In this document: positions 28,424 to 37,158 of the stretch, piece by piece
How the letters are laid out: each line of letters opens with the position of its first letter
Position numbering within the stretch: the first letter of the stretch is position 1
From: Skermania sp. ID1734
GTDB lineage: Bacteria > Actinomycetota > Actinomycetes > Mycobacteriales > Mycobacteriaceae
NCBI RefSeq assembly: GCF_007489285.1
Contig: NZ_VLIY01000003.1
Coordinates: forward strand, 326,431 to 390,430
Direction: 5' to 3'
DNA: 64,000 nucleotides
Notes under the pieces: model-generated
Database searches by the model: none
What the model was told of the DNA's origin: nothing
What the model saw: the letters and a program-made list of their open reading frames with translations, nothing else
Program-made: the position numbers and the translations under genes

Positions 28424-29566
28424 GTGAGTGATAAAGCTGGTGAGCTTTCGGTGATCGTTGCCGGAGGCGGCACGGCTGGCCACATCGAACCGGCGCTCGC
28501 GGTCGCCGACGCGTTGCGCCGGCTCGACCCCCAGGTACGGGTTACCGCGCTCGGCACCGAACGCGGGCTGGAGACCAAGCTCGTGCCCGAGCGTGGCTAT
28601 CCCCTCGAGCTGATTCCGCCGGTTCCGCTGCCGCGTAAGCCCACGCTCGATCTGCTGCGCTTGCCCGCACGGGTGCGGGCGGCGGTGCGGCGCAGCCGGG
28701 CGGTCATCGACAAAACGAACGCCGACGTGATCGTCGGCTTCGGCGGATATGTTGCGCTGCCCGCGTATTTGGCCGCGGGGCCGGGCCTTGCCCGGCGGCG
28801 ACGTGCCGTGCCGGTGGTGGTGCACGAGGCCAACGCCAAGGCCGGCATCGCCAACAAGATCGGTGCCCGCCGCGCCGCGCGGGTGCTGGCCGCCGTCGCG
28901 AACTCCGGCATTCACGCGCCGAAGACGGCCGATGCCGAACTCGTCGGCATCCCGGTGCGGTCCTCCATCACCGGCCTGGACCGGGAGGCATTTCGGGCCG
29001 GCGCGCGCAGCCACTTCGGTCTGCCGCCCGACGGTCCGGTGCTCTTGGTGTTCGGCGGTTCGCAGGGTGCCCGCTCGCTCAACGAAGCCGTCTCGGGTGC
29101 GGCGAAAGCGCTTACGGCAGCGGGTATTTCGGTGCTGCACGCGCACGGCCCGAAGAACACCCTCGACCTGCCGGCCGACATCAATTCGGGCGCGGCCCGC
29201 TATGTGGCCGTGCCGTATCTCAAGCGCATGGACCTGGCGTATGCGGCCGCCGACGCCGCGATCTGCCGGGCGGGCGCGATGACTGTCGCCGAGGTGTCGG
29301 CCGTCGGGTTGCCTGCGCTGTACGTGCCGCTGCCGCACGGCAACGGCGAACAGGAGCTCAATGCCCGGCCGGTGGTCGCCCAGGGCGGCGGCCGACTCGT
29401 CGCCGATGCGGACCTCACCCCCGACTTCATCGAGCAGAACGTGGTGAGTTGGCTGACCGATCGCGAGGGTCTCGAGCAAATGGGGGAGGCCGCGGCCGAC
29501 GCCGGGCATCGCGACGCCGCGCTGGAGGTGGCGCGCATCGTCCTCGACGTGGCGAGACAGGGCTGA
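28424..29566 (+). CDS. murG: UDP-GlcNAc:lipid I N-acetylglucosaminyltransferase MurG
   Basis: A 380-residue GT-B (GT28) enzyme on the inner membrane face that converts lipid I to lipid [20 protein letters not shown] (about 10-27) is the lipid-binding Gly-rich loop. [46 protein letters not shown] and [25 protein letters not shown] are all typical. GTG at 28424 begins six bases after ftsW. Its TGA overlaps the murC ATG by one base. Confidence 0.95.
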   Translation: MSDKAGELSVIVAGGGTAGHIEPALAVADALRRLDPQVRVTALGTERGLETKLVPERGYPLELIPPVPLPRKPTLDLLRLPARVRAAVRRSRAVIDKTNADVIVGFGGYVALPAYLAAGPGLARRRRAVPVVVHEANAKAGIANKIGARRAARVLAAVANSGIHAPKTADAELVGIPVRSSITGLDREAFRAGARSHFGLPPDGPVLLVFGGSQGARSLNEAVSGAAKALTAAGISVLHAHGPKNTLDLPADINSGAARYVAVPYLKRMDLAYAAADAAICRAGAMTVAEVSAVGLPALYVPLPHGNGEQELNARPVVAQGGGRLVADADLTPDFIEQNVVSWLTDREGLEQMGEAAADAGHRDAALEVARIVLDVARQG

Positions 29567-31062
29567 TGATGAGCCTTCCCCCCGAACTCGAACGCGTGCA
29601 CATGGTGGGCATCGGCGGTGCCGGCATGTCCGGCATCGCGCGCATCCTGCTGGCCCGCGGCGGTCAGGTGTCCGGTTCCGACGCCAAGGAAGGCCGGGGC
29701 GTCCTCGCTCTGCGTGCCCGCGGCGCGGTGGTACGCATTGGTCACGACGCCAGCGCGCTGGATCTGCTTCCCGGCGGGCCTACCTGCGTGGTGACCACCC
29801 AGGCCGCGATCCCGAAGGACAACCCGGAGTTGGTGGCCGCCCGTGAGCGCGGCATCCCGGTGGTGTTGCGCCCGGCCGTGCTCGCCGCGTTGATGCGCGG
29901 CAGCCGCACGCTGCTGGTGACCGGCACGCACGGCAAGACGTCGACGACGTCGATGCTGGTGGTGGCGCTGCAGCACTGCGGCTACGACCCGTCGTTCGCG
30001 GTGGGTGGCGAGCTCAACGAGGCCGGCACCAACGCCCACCACGGCACCGGAGATATTTTCGTCGCGGAGGCGGACGAGAGCGACGGCTCACTGCTGCAAT
30101 ACGACCCGACGGTCATCGTGGTGACCAACGTCGAGTCGGATCATCTCGACTTTTTCGGCAGCATCGAGGCGTATGTGCAGGTCTTCGACGACTTCGCCGA
30201 CCGGCTCTCGCCGGCGGGCGGGCTGCTCGTGGTGTGTCTCGACGATCCCGGCTCGGCCGCCCTGGCCAAGCGCGTGGTCGAGCGCAAGCTGCCCGGCGTT
30301 CGCGTCCTGGGCTACTGCTCTGGCGAGCCCGGTGCGCCCGATGAGGTCGACGGCGTGCCGATCGGCGCCTGGCTGCACAGCTGGGAACCGCGCGATGTCG
30401 GGGGAGCTGCGCAGTTCCAGCTTTCCGGGGAGTCGGCGCCGCGCGCGCTGCGGCTGTCGGTGCCCGGTCGGCACATGGCACTGAACGCGCTGGCTGCGAT
30501 TCTTTCTGCCCGTGACGTCGGCGCCGACGTCGATGAGGTGCTCGAGGGCCTGGCCGGTTTCGGCGGGGTCCATCGCCGCTTTCAGTTCACCGGCCGCGAG
30601 CACGGCGTGCGGGTGTTCGACGATTACGCGCACCACCCGACCGAGGTCCGGGCGGTGCTGGGGGCGGCCGCCGAACTGGTGACGCAGGAAGCCAAGGACG
30701 GTGCGAGGTCGCGGCGCGGCAACGTGATCGTGGTGTTCCAGCCGCACCTGTACAGCCGCACGGCCACCTTTGCCGACGAGTTCGCCTCGGCACTGGACCT
30801 GGCCGACGAGGTGATCGTGCTCGACGTCTACGGCGCCCGCGAAACACCATTGCCCGGGGTGAGCGGCGCACTGGTCGCTCGCTCGGTCACCAAACCGGTG
30901 CACTACCAGCCCGATCTGTCCCGGGTGGCTCGCCAGGTGGCCGGCCTGAGCAAACCGGGCGACGTCATCATCACCATGGGCGCAGGGGACGTGACCATGC
31001 TCGGCAGTCAGATCCTCGACAGCTTGCGGTCGCGGCCGGTACACGGGCGGCAACGCGTGTGA
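29566..31062 (+). CDS. murC: UDP-MurNAc:L-alanine ligase MurC
   Basis: A 498-residue Mur ligase adding L-alanine to UDP-MurNAc. The N-terminal [18 protein letters not shown] (about 11-28) binds UDP-MurNAc. The P-loop is [14 protein letters not shown] (about 119-132). [14 protein letters not shown] and [15 protein letters not shown] are signatures. ATG at 29566 overlaps the murG stop (TGATG); the next codon is also ATG and could be used. The stop overlaps the ftsQ GTG. Confidence 0.95.
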   Translation: MMSLPPELERVHMVGIGGAGMSGIARILLARGGQVSGSDAKEGRGVLALRARGAVVRIGHDASALDLLPGGPTCVVTTQAAIPKDNPELVAARERGIPVVLRPAVLAALMRGSRTLLVTGTHGKTSTTSMLVVALQHCGYDPSFAVGGELNEAGTNAHHGTGDIFVAEADESDGSLLQYDPTVIVVTNVESDHLDFFGSIEAYVQVFDDFADRLSPAGGLLVVCLDDPGSAALAKRVVERKLPGVRVLGYCSGEPGAPDEVDGVPIGAWLHSWEPRDVGGAAQFQLSGESAPRALRLSVPGRHMALNALAAILSARDVGADVDEVLEGLAGFGGVHRRFQFTGREHGVRVFDDYAHHPTEVRAVLGAAAELVTQEAKDGARSRRGNVIVVFQPHLYSRTATFADEFASALDLADEVIVLDVYGARETPLPGVSGALVARSVTKPVHYQPDLSRVARQVAGLSKPGDVIITMGAGDVTMLGSQILDSLRSRPVHGRQRV

Positions 31063-31808
31063 CCGGCGTGGAATCGCGCCACAGTGACCGAGCCGCCGAG
31101 CGGGTCGGGAGCAGACGCCGCGACCGGCATGACCGTCAGGTCAAGCGGTCGCGGCTACGCGTGCTGCTGTGGTCGCTGCTGGTGATTGTCCTGCTGGTTG
31201 CCCTCGTGGTGGTCGCCTGGTTCACGCCGGTGCTGTCGGTCCGCAAGATCGCGGTGACCGGAAACACCGCGGTGCCCACCGAGCAGGTACTGGACACGCT
31301 GAAAATCCCCAAGGGCCAGCCGCTGTTACGCGTCGACACCGAGGCCGCGGCGCATCGGGTCGCGCAGATTCCGCGGGTCGCCAAGGTCCGGGTGCAGCGC
31401 GAATTCCCGTCGACAATCAAGGTGACGGTCACCGAGCGCACGCCGGCGGTCTTCTTCGATTCGCCGCAGGGCCCGCATCTGGTCGACATCGAGGGCGTGG
31501 ACTTCGCCATCGGCCCGCCGCCGCCCGGAGTGCCGCGGCTGAAGGTGGATTCGCCGGGTCCAAACGACCCGAAAACCAAAGCGGCGCTGACAGTTCTGCA
31601 GGCGCTGCCGGTGTTGTTGCGCGGGCAGGTGAGCGAAATCTCGGTCCCGTCACTTTCGGCCGTGCAGGTGTCGCTGGCCGATGGCCGCGTCATCGCCTGG
31701 GGCAGCAGCGCCGATTCCGACCGGAAGGCGCAGGTCGTGGCGCCGTTGCTGACACAGCCGGGACGGGTCTACGACGTGTCGAGTCCCGATCTGCCCACCA
31801 TCAAGTAG
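31059..31808 (+). CDS. ftsQ: Cell division protein FtsQ
   Basis: A 249-residue bitopic protein that scaffolds the FtsQLB complex. The basic cytoplasmic N-tail (about 1-32) precedes one membrane helix (about 33-54). A POTRA domain begins [18 protein letters not shown] (about 61-78) and continues through [23 protein letters not shown], followed by the FtsQ beta domain. GTG at 31059 overlaps murC. A 228-base gap with hairpins and a promoter separates it from ftsZ. Confidence 0.93.
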   Translation: MTGVESRHSDRAAERVGSRRRDRHDRQVKRSRLRVLLWSLLVIVLLVALVVVAWFTPVLSVRKIAVTGNTAVPTEQVLDTLKIPKGQPLLRVDTEAAAHRVAQIPRVAKVRVQREFPSTIKVTVTERTPAVFFDSPQGPHLVDIEGVDFAIGPPPPGVPRLKVDSPGPNDPKTKAALTVLQALPVLLRGQVSEISVPSLSAVQVSLADGRVIAWGSSADSDRKAQVVAPLLTQPGRVYDVSSPDLPTIK

Positions 31809-31862
31809 CAGCACCACAATCCCGCGCAAAGAATCTGCGCGTCTTTCGGCGCGCCTGCGTGC

Positions 31863-31880
31863 GCATCCCAGTGGGGATGC
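31863..31880 (+). other. Stem-loop between ftsQ and ftsZ
   Basis: GCATCCC-AGTG-GGGATGC is a perfect 7-base stem with a four-base loop. Just upstream, GCGCG and CGCGC flank TCTTTCGG and can pair too. No T-run follows. These may end or slow ftsQ transcription before the ftsZ promoter. Confidence 0.35.
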
Positions 31881-31905
31881 ATAGCGTTTCGCTCCAGTTG
31901 GGTAC

Positions 31906-31948
31906 TTGACATAACGTTAAACCTACGGTTGAGGTTTAGGGTTTAGGG
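31906..31948 (+). promoter_or_regulatory. ftsZ upstream promoter and operator-like elements
   Basis: A perfect -35-like TTGACA (31906-31911) is followed by an inverted repeat TAAACCT (31918-31924) and AGGTTTA (31932-31938) with a seven-base centre. The last arm runs into two tandem TTTAGGG units (31935-31948). No good -10 was found at 16-18 bases. The site is about 90-130 bases upstream of ftsZ, consistent with separate regulation of ftsZ. Confidence 0.5.
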
Positions 31949-32036
31949 AAGTACTCCGACGCACGCAGACTGTCACCGCAGCCACCATGGCTACCAGCAC
32001 CAACACGCTTTGCGATCGAAGGAAAGGCGAGAGCCC

Positions 32037-33194
32037 ATGACGCCCCCGCACAACTACCTCGCCGTAATCAAGGTCGTCGGTATCGGCGGCGGCGGTGTCA
32101 ACGCGGTCAACCGCATGATCGAGCAGGGACTCAAGGGTGTTGAGTTCATTGCCGTCAACACCGACGCCCAGGCCCTGCTCATGTCCGACGCCGACGTCAA
32201 GCTCGATGTCGGGCGCGAACTGACCCGCGGCCTCGGCGCCGGAGCCGACCCGGAGGTCGGTCGCAAGGCCGCCGAGGACCACAAGGACGAGATCGAAGAG
32301 GTGCTCAAGGGCGCCGACATGGTCTTCGTCACCGCCGGTGAGGGCGGCGGCACCGGCACCGGCGGCGCGCCCGTGGTTGCCAGCATCGCCCGCAAGCTCG
32401 GCGCGCTGACCATCGGTGTGGTGACCCGGCCGTTCTCGTTCGAGGGCAAGCGCCGTGGTTCGCAGGCCGAGACCGGCATCAACGCCCTGCGCGAGTCGTG
32501 CGACACCCTCATCGTGATCCCGAATGACCGGCTGCTCCAGCTCGGCGACGCCGCGGTCAGCCTCATGGACGCCTTCCGCTCCGCCGACGAGGTGCTGCTC
32601 AACGGTGTCCAGGGCATCACCGATCTGATCACCACGCCGGGTCTGATCAATGTCGACTTCGCCGACGTCAAGAGCGTCATGTCCGGCGCCGGCAGTGCGC
32701 TCATGGGCATCGGTTCGGCTCGCGGCGACGGCCGGTCGGTCAAGGCGGCCGAAGCCGCGATCAACTCGCCGCTGCTCGAGGCCTCGATGGAGGGCGCGCA
32801 CGGGGTGCTGCTGTCTATCGCCGGCGGCTCGGACCTGGGCCTTTTCGAGATCAACGAGGCCGCGTCGCTCGTGCAGGAGGCCGCGCACATCGAGGCCAAC
32901 ATCATCTTCGGAACGGTGATCGACGACTCGCTCGGCGACGAGGTGCGCGTCACGGTGATCGCCGCCGGGTTCGACGGCGGAACTCCAGCACGCCGCGCCG
33001 TCGAGGCGCCGCCCACCAGCCGGGGCGCCATCAGCGCCGCCCGCGCCGGCGAGATCGGTCAGTCCAGCAACGGCAGCGGCGTGCGGGAACGCAACAACGC
33101 GGAGCAGACGCCGGCGCACAGTGCCCGCCACGCAGCCGTGGCCACCGAGGACGTCGACGACGACGTGGATGTGCCCGCGTTCATGCGTCGGTGA
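32037..33194 (+). CDS. ftsZ: Cell division tubulin homologue FtsZ
   Basis: A 385-residue GTPase forming the cytokinetic ring. The start [23 protein letters not shown] is canonical. The tubulin signature [13 protein letters not shown] (about 103-115) and the T7-loop [11 protein letters not shown] are intact. After a variable linker, the acidic tail ending [10 protein letters not shown] is the docking peptide for FtsW and SepF. ATG at 32037 has AAGGCGAG upstream; the frame is open nine codons earlier but without conservation. Its stop overlaps yfiH (GTGA). Confidence 0.98.
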   Translation: MTPPHNYLAVIKVVGIGGGGVNAVNRMIEQGLKGVEFIAVNTDAQALLMSDADVKLDVGRELTRGLGAGADPEVGRKAAEDHKDEIEEVLKGADMVFVTAGEGGGTGTGGAPVVASIARKLGALTIGVVTRPFSFEGKRRGSQAETGINALRESCDTLIVIPNDRLLQLGDAAVSLMDAFRSADEVLLNGVQGITDLITTPGLINVDFADVKSVMSGAGSALMGIGSARGDGRSVKAAEAAINSPLLEASMEGAHGVLLSIAGGSDLGLFEINEAASLVQEAAHIEANIIFGTVIDDSLGDEVRVTVIAAGFDGGTPARRAVEAPPTSRGAISAARAGEIGQSSNGSGVRERNNAEQTPAHSARHAAVATEDVDDDVDVPAFMRR

Positions 33195-33913
33195 CTCGCG
33201 TCAAGGTCCGCCGGGTGGTCACCACCCGAGCGGGCGGGGTATCGAAGCCGCCGTTCGACGCGTTCAACCTCGCCGATCACGTCGGGGATGATCCGCAGGC
33301 GGTGGCCCGCAATCGGGAGCGGCTCGCCGAGCACGTCGGTTACCGTCCCGACCGGCTTGTCTGGATGGAGCAGGTACACAGCCGAAACGTCGCCGTGGTG
33401 GATGCGCCGCAGGCCGGGCCGCTCGAAGCAACCGACGCCGTGGTGACCACGACCGTGGATCTGCCGCTGGTCGTGCTCACCGCCGACTGCGTGCCGCTGC
33501 TGTTGTCCGACGACGAGGCCGGGGTCATCGCGGCCGTGCACGCCGGACGCGTCGGCGCGCGGGTCGGCATCGTGCCGCGGGTACTCGACGCGATGGTCGC
33601 TGCCGGGGCGCATGTCGAACGCATTGGCGCATTTTTGGGTCCGGCCGCCTGCGGCCGCCACTACGAAGTGCCGCCGGCCATGCAGGCCGATGTCGCCGAA
33701 CACCTGCCGGGCAGCGCGACGGTGACATTGCGCGGCAGCACCGGACTCGACATCCGCGCAGGCCTGCGCCGGCAACTGCTGACCGCCGGGGTGGCGGCGG
33801 TCGCCGAAGACCCGCGCTGCACGATCGAGGACACCACGTTGTTCAGTCATCGCCGCCAGTCGCCCACTGGCAGACTGGCCAGCGTGATTTGGATGGAGAC
33901 GATCGCGGATTGA
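33191..33913 (+). CDS. YfiH/YlmD family multicopper polyphenol oxidase-like protein
   Basis: A 240-residue protein of the Cu-oxidase_4 (YfiH) family. The hallmarks are [26 protein letters not shown] with the conserved Cys, [16 protein letters not shown] (the metal-binding His) and a later [11 protein letters not shown]. Family members act as purine nucleoside phosphorylases or as factors correcting peptidoglycan precursors; which role applies here is not decided by sequence. It follows ftsZ with a four-base overlap and precedes yggS (TTGA overlap), the conserved ylmDEFG-divIVA order. Confidence 0.9.
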   Translation: MTRVKVRRVVTTRAGGVSKPPFDAFNLADHVGDDPQAVARNRERLAEHVGYRPDRLVWMEQVHSRNVAVVDAPQAGPLEATDAVVTTTVDLPLVVLTADCVPLLLSDDEAGVIAAVHAGRVGARVGIVPRVLDAMVAAGAHVERIGAFLGPAACGRHYEVPPAMQADVAEHLPGSATVTLRGSTGLDIRAGLRRQLLTAGVAAVAEDPRCTIEDTTLFSHRRQSPTGRLASVIWMETIAD

Positions 33914-34635
33914 CCGCAGGCGAGCAGGCGCGCGAGTCCGAACTTGCCACCGCGCTGGCGCGGCTGAGCGAACGTCTGGCGGCCGCATGTGCGGCTGCGG
34001 GTCGGCGCCGCGAGGACGTCGAGTTGCTGCCGGTCACCAAATACTTTCCGGCAGGCGACACGGCAGCGCTGTATCGCCTCGGCTTGCGTGCGTTCGGGGA
34101 ATCGCGGGAACCCGAAGCGTCCCGCAAGGTCGCCGAGTTCGCCTCGCATATCGATGACCCGTCGGTGCGCTGGCACATGATTGGGCGGTTGCAGCGCAAC
34201 AAGGTTCGCAGTGTCGCGCGGTGGGCGCACGTCGTGCACTCGGTGGATTCGCTGCGCCTTGCCGACGCGCTGGATTCCGCCGCACAGGCAGACCGCAGCA
34301 CACCGTTGGAGGTGTTCGTGCAGGTGAGTCTGGATGACGATCCGGCCCGCGGCGGGGTGGCGGCAGCCGAGCTGAGTGCACTGGCCGAACGCGTGGCCGC
34401 CGCCGAGCACCTGCGTCTGCGCGGCCTGATGGCGATCCCGCCGCTGGAGTGGGAGGCCGAGCGCGCATTTGCCCGGCTAACTCAGTTGCAGCAGCAGTTC
34501 GTGCGGCATTTTCCGGCGGCGACGGACCTGTCCGCGGGCATGTCCGGCGACCTCGAACAGGCGGTGAAATATGGCTCGACCTGCGTGCGTGTCGGTACCG
34601 CTCTGATGGGGCCGCGACCACTAATCTCCCAGTAG
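33910..34635 (+). CDS. PLP homeostasis protein YggS/YlmE
   Basis: A 241-residue alanine racemase-like TIM-barrel protein that binds pyridoxal phosphate through the Lys in LLPVTKYF (about residue 44). [28 protein letters not shown] and [12 protein letters not shown] are typical, with the C-terminal [23 protein letters not shown] motif. A TTG start overlapping the yfiH stop (TTGA) is preferred because it gives the usual N-terminus; an ATG at 33889 lies within yfiH. The M. tuberculosis counterpart is Rv2148c. Confidence 0.9.
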   Translation: MTAGEQARESELATALARLSERLAAACAAAGRRREDVELLPVTKYFPAGDTAALYRLGLRAFGESREPEASRKVAEFASHIDDPSVRWHMIGRLQRNKVRSVARWAHVVHSVDSLRLADALDSAAQADRSTPLEVFVQVSLDDDPARGGVAAAELSALAERVAAAEHLRLRGLMAIPPLEWEAERAFARLTQLQQQFVRHFPAATDLSAGMSGDLEQAVKYGSTCVRVGTALMGPRPLISQ

Positions 34636-34690
34636 CAAGCCAGATTCCCAGCAGTCACAGCAGAAACATCGCCGTGGGAAGGTCGATCCG

Positions 34691-35356
34691 ATGAGCACGC
34701 TCCACAAGTTCAAGGCTTACTTCGGCATGGTTCCGCTTGAGGACTATGAGGATGACTACCTGGACGACCACCCCGGTGCCGTCCGCCGGCCGCGGCCCAG
34801 TGGCGCCCGCGACCCGTACAACGAACTCGACGACCTCGACTACGGCGGCGGCAGCTACAAGCCGAGCTACCCGCCCCGGCGGGAGGAATTCGACGACGAC
34901 CCGCGTTACGATCGCCGCCCACCACGGCTCGAGCCCGTCGCGATTCGCTCCACCCGACCGGCGCCGAGCCCGGTGTCGGTGGGCCGCACCCAAACCCGCG
35001 GCGCTCTCGCGGTCGAGCCGACCGTGGAGGCGCGTCCCGAACCCCGCCGCAGCGGACTCTTCGATGACGGAGGCCCCTTGTCCAAGATCACCACGTTGCG
35101 TCCCCGCGATTACGGCGAGGCCCGCACCATCGGTGAGCGGTTCCGTGACGGCAGCCCGGTCATCATGGACCTGGTGGAGATGAGCAACGCCGACGCGAAG
35201 CGACTGGTCGACTTCGCCGCCGGCTTGGCATTCGCGCTACGTGGCTCATTCGACAAGGTGGCCACGAAGGTGTTCCTGCTCTCACCGGCCGACATCGACG
35301 TTTCCGCCGAAGAGCGGCGTCGCATCGCCGAGACGGGCTTTTACAACCAGAAATAA
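34691..35356 (+). CDS. sepF: Cell division protein SepF
   Basis: A 221-residue FtsZ-tethering protein. The N-terminal [20 protein letters not shown] is the amphipathic membrane-binding helix and acidic segment. An arginine-rich flexible linker follows. The SepF core begins near residue 135 ([19 protein letters not shown]), with [30 protein letters not shown] and [15 protein letters not shown] at 34691 has GGGAAGG upstream. A strong terminator follows the gene, so yggT and wag31 depend at least partly on other promoters. Confidence 0.95.
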   Translation: MSTLHKFKAYFGMVPLEDYEDDYLDDHPGAVRRPRPSGARDPYNELDDLDYGGGSYKPSYPPRREEFDDDPRYDRRPPRLEPVAIRSTRPAPSPVSVGRTQTRGALAVEPTVEARPEPRRSGLFDDGGPLSKITTLRPRDYGEARTIGERFRDGSPVIMDLVEMSNADAKRLVDFAAGLAFALRGSFDKVATKVFLLSPADIDVSAEERRRIAETGFYNQK

Positions 35357-35372
35357 GCCGGGTCGAACCGCG

Positions 35373-35412
35373 AAAAAATTGCCGCTGCACCGTTGGTGCG
35401 GCGGCAATTTTT
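35373..35412. terminator. Bidirectional rho-independent terminator after sepF
   Basis: ATTGCCGCTGCACC and GGTGCGGCGGCAAT form a 14-base stem with one G-T type mismatch and a GTT loop. It is flanked by six A residues before and five T residues after. The A/T flanks make it functional on either strand. Confidence 0.85.
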
Positions 35413-35445
35413 GATCGATCGAGGATTCTCAGGCAGAGTGATGAC

Positions 35446-35739
35446 GTGGCGTCGTTCGCAGCAGTCATCTACTTCGTGCTCTTCGTGTTCTGGCTGCTGC
35501 TCATCGGCCGAATCGTCATCGAGTTCATCCGCACATTCGCTCGTGACTGGCACCCGACAGGCGTGGTGGTCGTGATTCTCGAGGCGATTTTTACCGTCAC
35601 AGATCCGCCCGTGAAGTTCTTGCGCCGCATCATTCCGCCGATAAATCTCGGCGCGGTGCGCCTGGATCTCTCCATAATGGTGTTGCTGTTCATCATCTTC
35701 ATCCTGATGTCGATCGTTCAGCACGTCGCTGCGTCGTGA
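35446..35739 (+). CDS. YggT family membrane protein
   Basis: A 97-residue protein with two membrane helices (about 5-27 and 73-94), orthologue of Rv2146c (YlmG). The loop FARDWHPTGVVVVILEAIFTVTDPP followed by VKFLRRIIPPINLG is the family signature. Function is unknown, but it is conserved between sepF and divIVA in actinobacteria and Gram-positive bacteria. GTG at 35446 has AGGCAGAG upstream, although a GTG or ATG just before is also present. Confidence 0.9.
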   Translation: MASFAAVIYFVLFVFWLLLIGRIVIEFIRTFARDWHPTGVVVVILEAIFTVTDPPVKFLRRIIPPINLGAVRLDLSIMVLLFIIFILMSIVQHVAAS

Positions 35740-35839
35740 TGGCGATGTTCGCCGTCTCGCGCAACCCTCGGGTCTGGTGTGACAGAATGTGCGCTAGTTG
35801 CTTGCTCGACCGTTCAAAGATGCGTGAAGGGACCCTTCC

Positions 35840-36715
35840 ATGCCGCTGACTCCCGCCGATGTGCACAACGTTGCATTTAGCAAGCCGCCAATCGGTAAGC
35901 GCGGCTACAACGAAGACGAGGTAGATGCCTTCCTGGATCTCGTCGAGCAGGAGCTTGCGCGGCTGATCGAGGAGAATACGGACCTGCGCCAGCGCGTCAG
36001 TGAACTCGACGCCGAGCTGTCCGACGCCAAGCAGGGCAGGGGCACGTCCGCGCCGAAGTCGGCCCCGACCCCGCCGCCGGCCGCCGCGCGCGTCGTCGAG
36101 CCGCCGAAGCAGGCTCCCGCCCCGACACCGCCTCCGGCTCCCGCTCCAGCCCCGAAGGCCGCGCCAGTAGCCGCCGCGGCTGCCACGGGTGCCGCAGCCT
36201 CGGGCGACGCACACCTGCAGGCCGCGAAGGTTCTCGGCCTCGCGCAGGAAATGGCCGACCGCCTCACCGGCGAGGCCAAGGCCGAGGCGGACCAGCTGCT
36301 CGCCAACGCCCGGGCCAACTCGGAGCGGCTCGTCAGCGACGCACGGGCCCGCTCGGAGGCGATGATCTCCGACGCCCGCCAGAAGTCCGAGGCCATGCTC
36401 GCCGACGCCCAGAACCGCTCGGAGACCCAGCTGCGCCAGGCCAAGGAGAAGGCCGACGCGCTGCAAGCCGACGCCGAGCGCAAGCACAGCGACATCATGG
36501 CCACGATCAGCCAGCAACGCACTGTCCTCGAGGGCCGCATCGAGCAACTGAAGACCTTCGAGCGCGAATACCGCGTCCGGCTGAAGTCCTACCTGGAGTC
36601 GCAGCTCGAGGAGCTCGAGAACCGCGGTTCCGCCTCGCCCATCGACGGCGGCGAAGGGTTCAGCGACAACAGCAACAACCACAGCCAGTCGTCGTTCGCC
36701 AAGGGCAGCAAGTAG
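35840..36715 (+). CDS. wag31: Polar growth and septum protein Wag31 (DivIVA)
   Basis: A 291-residue coiled-coil protein recruiting polar cell-wall synthesis. The membrane-binding N-domain [20 protein letters not shown] is identical in type to mycobacterial Wag31. A Pro/Ala-rich linker (about 72-125) separates it from a long coiled coil (about 128-265) ending in [16 protein letters not shown] and [15 protein letters not shown]. In mycobacteria it is phosphorylated in the linker by PknA/PknB. ATG at 35840 has GAAGGGACC upstream. Confidence 0.96.
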   Translation: MPLTPADVHNVAFSKPPIGKRGYNEDEVDAFLDLVEQELARLIEENTDLRQRVSELDAELSDAKQGRGTSAPKSAPTPPPAAARVVEPPKQAPAPTPPPAPAPAPKAAPVAAAAATGAAASGDAHLQAAKVLGLAQEMADRLTGEAKAEADQLLANARANSERLVSDARARSEAMISDARQKSEAMLADAQNRSETQLRQAKEKADALQADAERKHSDIMATISQQRTVLEGRIEQLKTFEREYRVRLKSYLESQLEELENRGSASPIDGGEGFSDNSNNHSQSSFAKGSK

Positions 36716-36765
36716 GCCGGTGACCGCCCCCGTCGGGGCCAATACTGACGACTAGTGACCTGCAC

Positions 36766-36930
36766 ATGCTGGTTCTGATCCTGGTACTGGCTGCGGTCGG
36801 TTTCGCGCTGCTGGTGGTGTCGTTGATGTCCGGGTCGGTGATCTGGGCCTGGGGTTGCATCATCGTCTGCGTCATCGGCGCGATCCTGCTGCTCGTCAGC
36901 GCGCTGACGGTTCGAGGGCGCAGCGACTAA
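36766..36930 (+). CDS. Small two-helix membrane protein (Rv2144c-like)
   Basis: A 54-residue ORF starting MLVLILVLAAVGFALLVVSL and ending VRGRSD. It consists almost wholly of two hydrophobic helices (about 2-21 and 25-47) with short polar ends. It occupies the place of M. tuberculosis Rv2144c directly after wag31 and resembles its N-terminal half. ATG at 36766 has no strong Shine-Dalgarno sequence. Function is unknown; close linkage to wag31 suggests an envelope role. Confidence 0.7.
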   Translation: MLVLILVLAAVGFALLVVSLMSGSVIWAWGCIIVCVIGAILLLVSALTVRGRSD

Positions 36931-36945
36931 AGCACTACAATTCAA

Positions 36946-37148
36946 GTGGCGTCGATCCGGCTATCACCGGGGAGCCTTCGGAAGAACGGCCGGACCCTTG
37001 GGTCGGCTCAGTAGAACCGAACGGGTGAGCCCGTCACAGCTCGCAACGAGAGGTCCCGTGCCACGCGGGGCAAGCGGGGTGGTACCGCGGCAACAGCGCA
37101 ACTGGCGCTGACGTCGTCCCCGTGCCTGGGTGCGGCACGGCAGGAGCG
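36946..37148 (+). ncRNA. T-box riboswitch of ileS (translational, actinobacterial type)
   Basis: The leader contains the T-box core GGGTGGTACCGCGG (37077-37090), which pairs with the tRNA acceptor end. In the upstream stem I region ATC at 36963-36965 is a good isoleucine specifier, followed by CCGGGGAGCC. Downstream, CCGTGCC (37120-37126) and GGCACGG (37134-37140) form a perfect hairpin just before the CAGGAGCG ribosome site. No T-run terminator exists, so control is probably by hiding the ribosome site, as described for actinobacterial ileS leaders with very short stem I. Uncharged tRNA-Ile would turn expression on. Confidence 0.9.
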
Positions 37149-37158
37149 ACCTTCGCAG

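Noticed and set aside
31935..31948. TTTAGGG repeats as telomere-like sequence
   Set aside because: Only two units in a bacterial promoter region; similarity to plant telomere repeats is coincidence.
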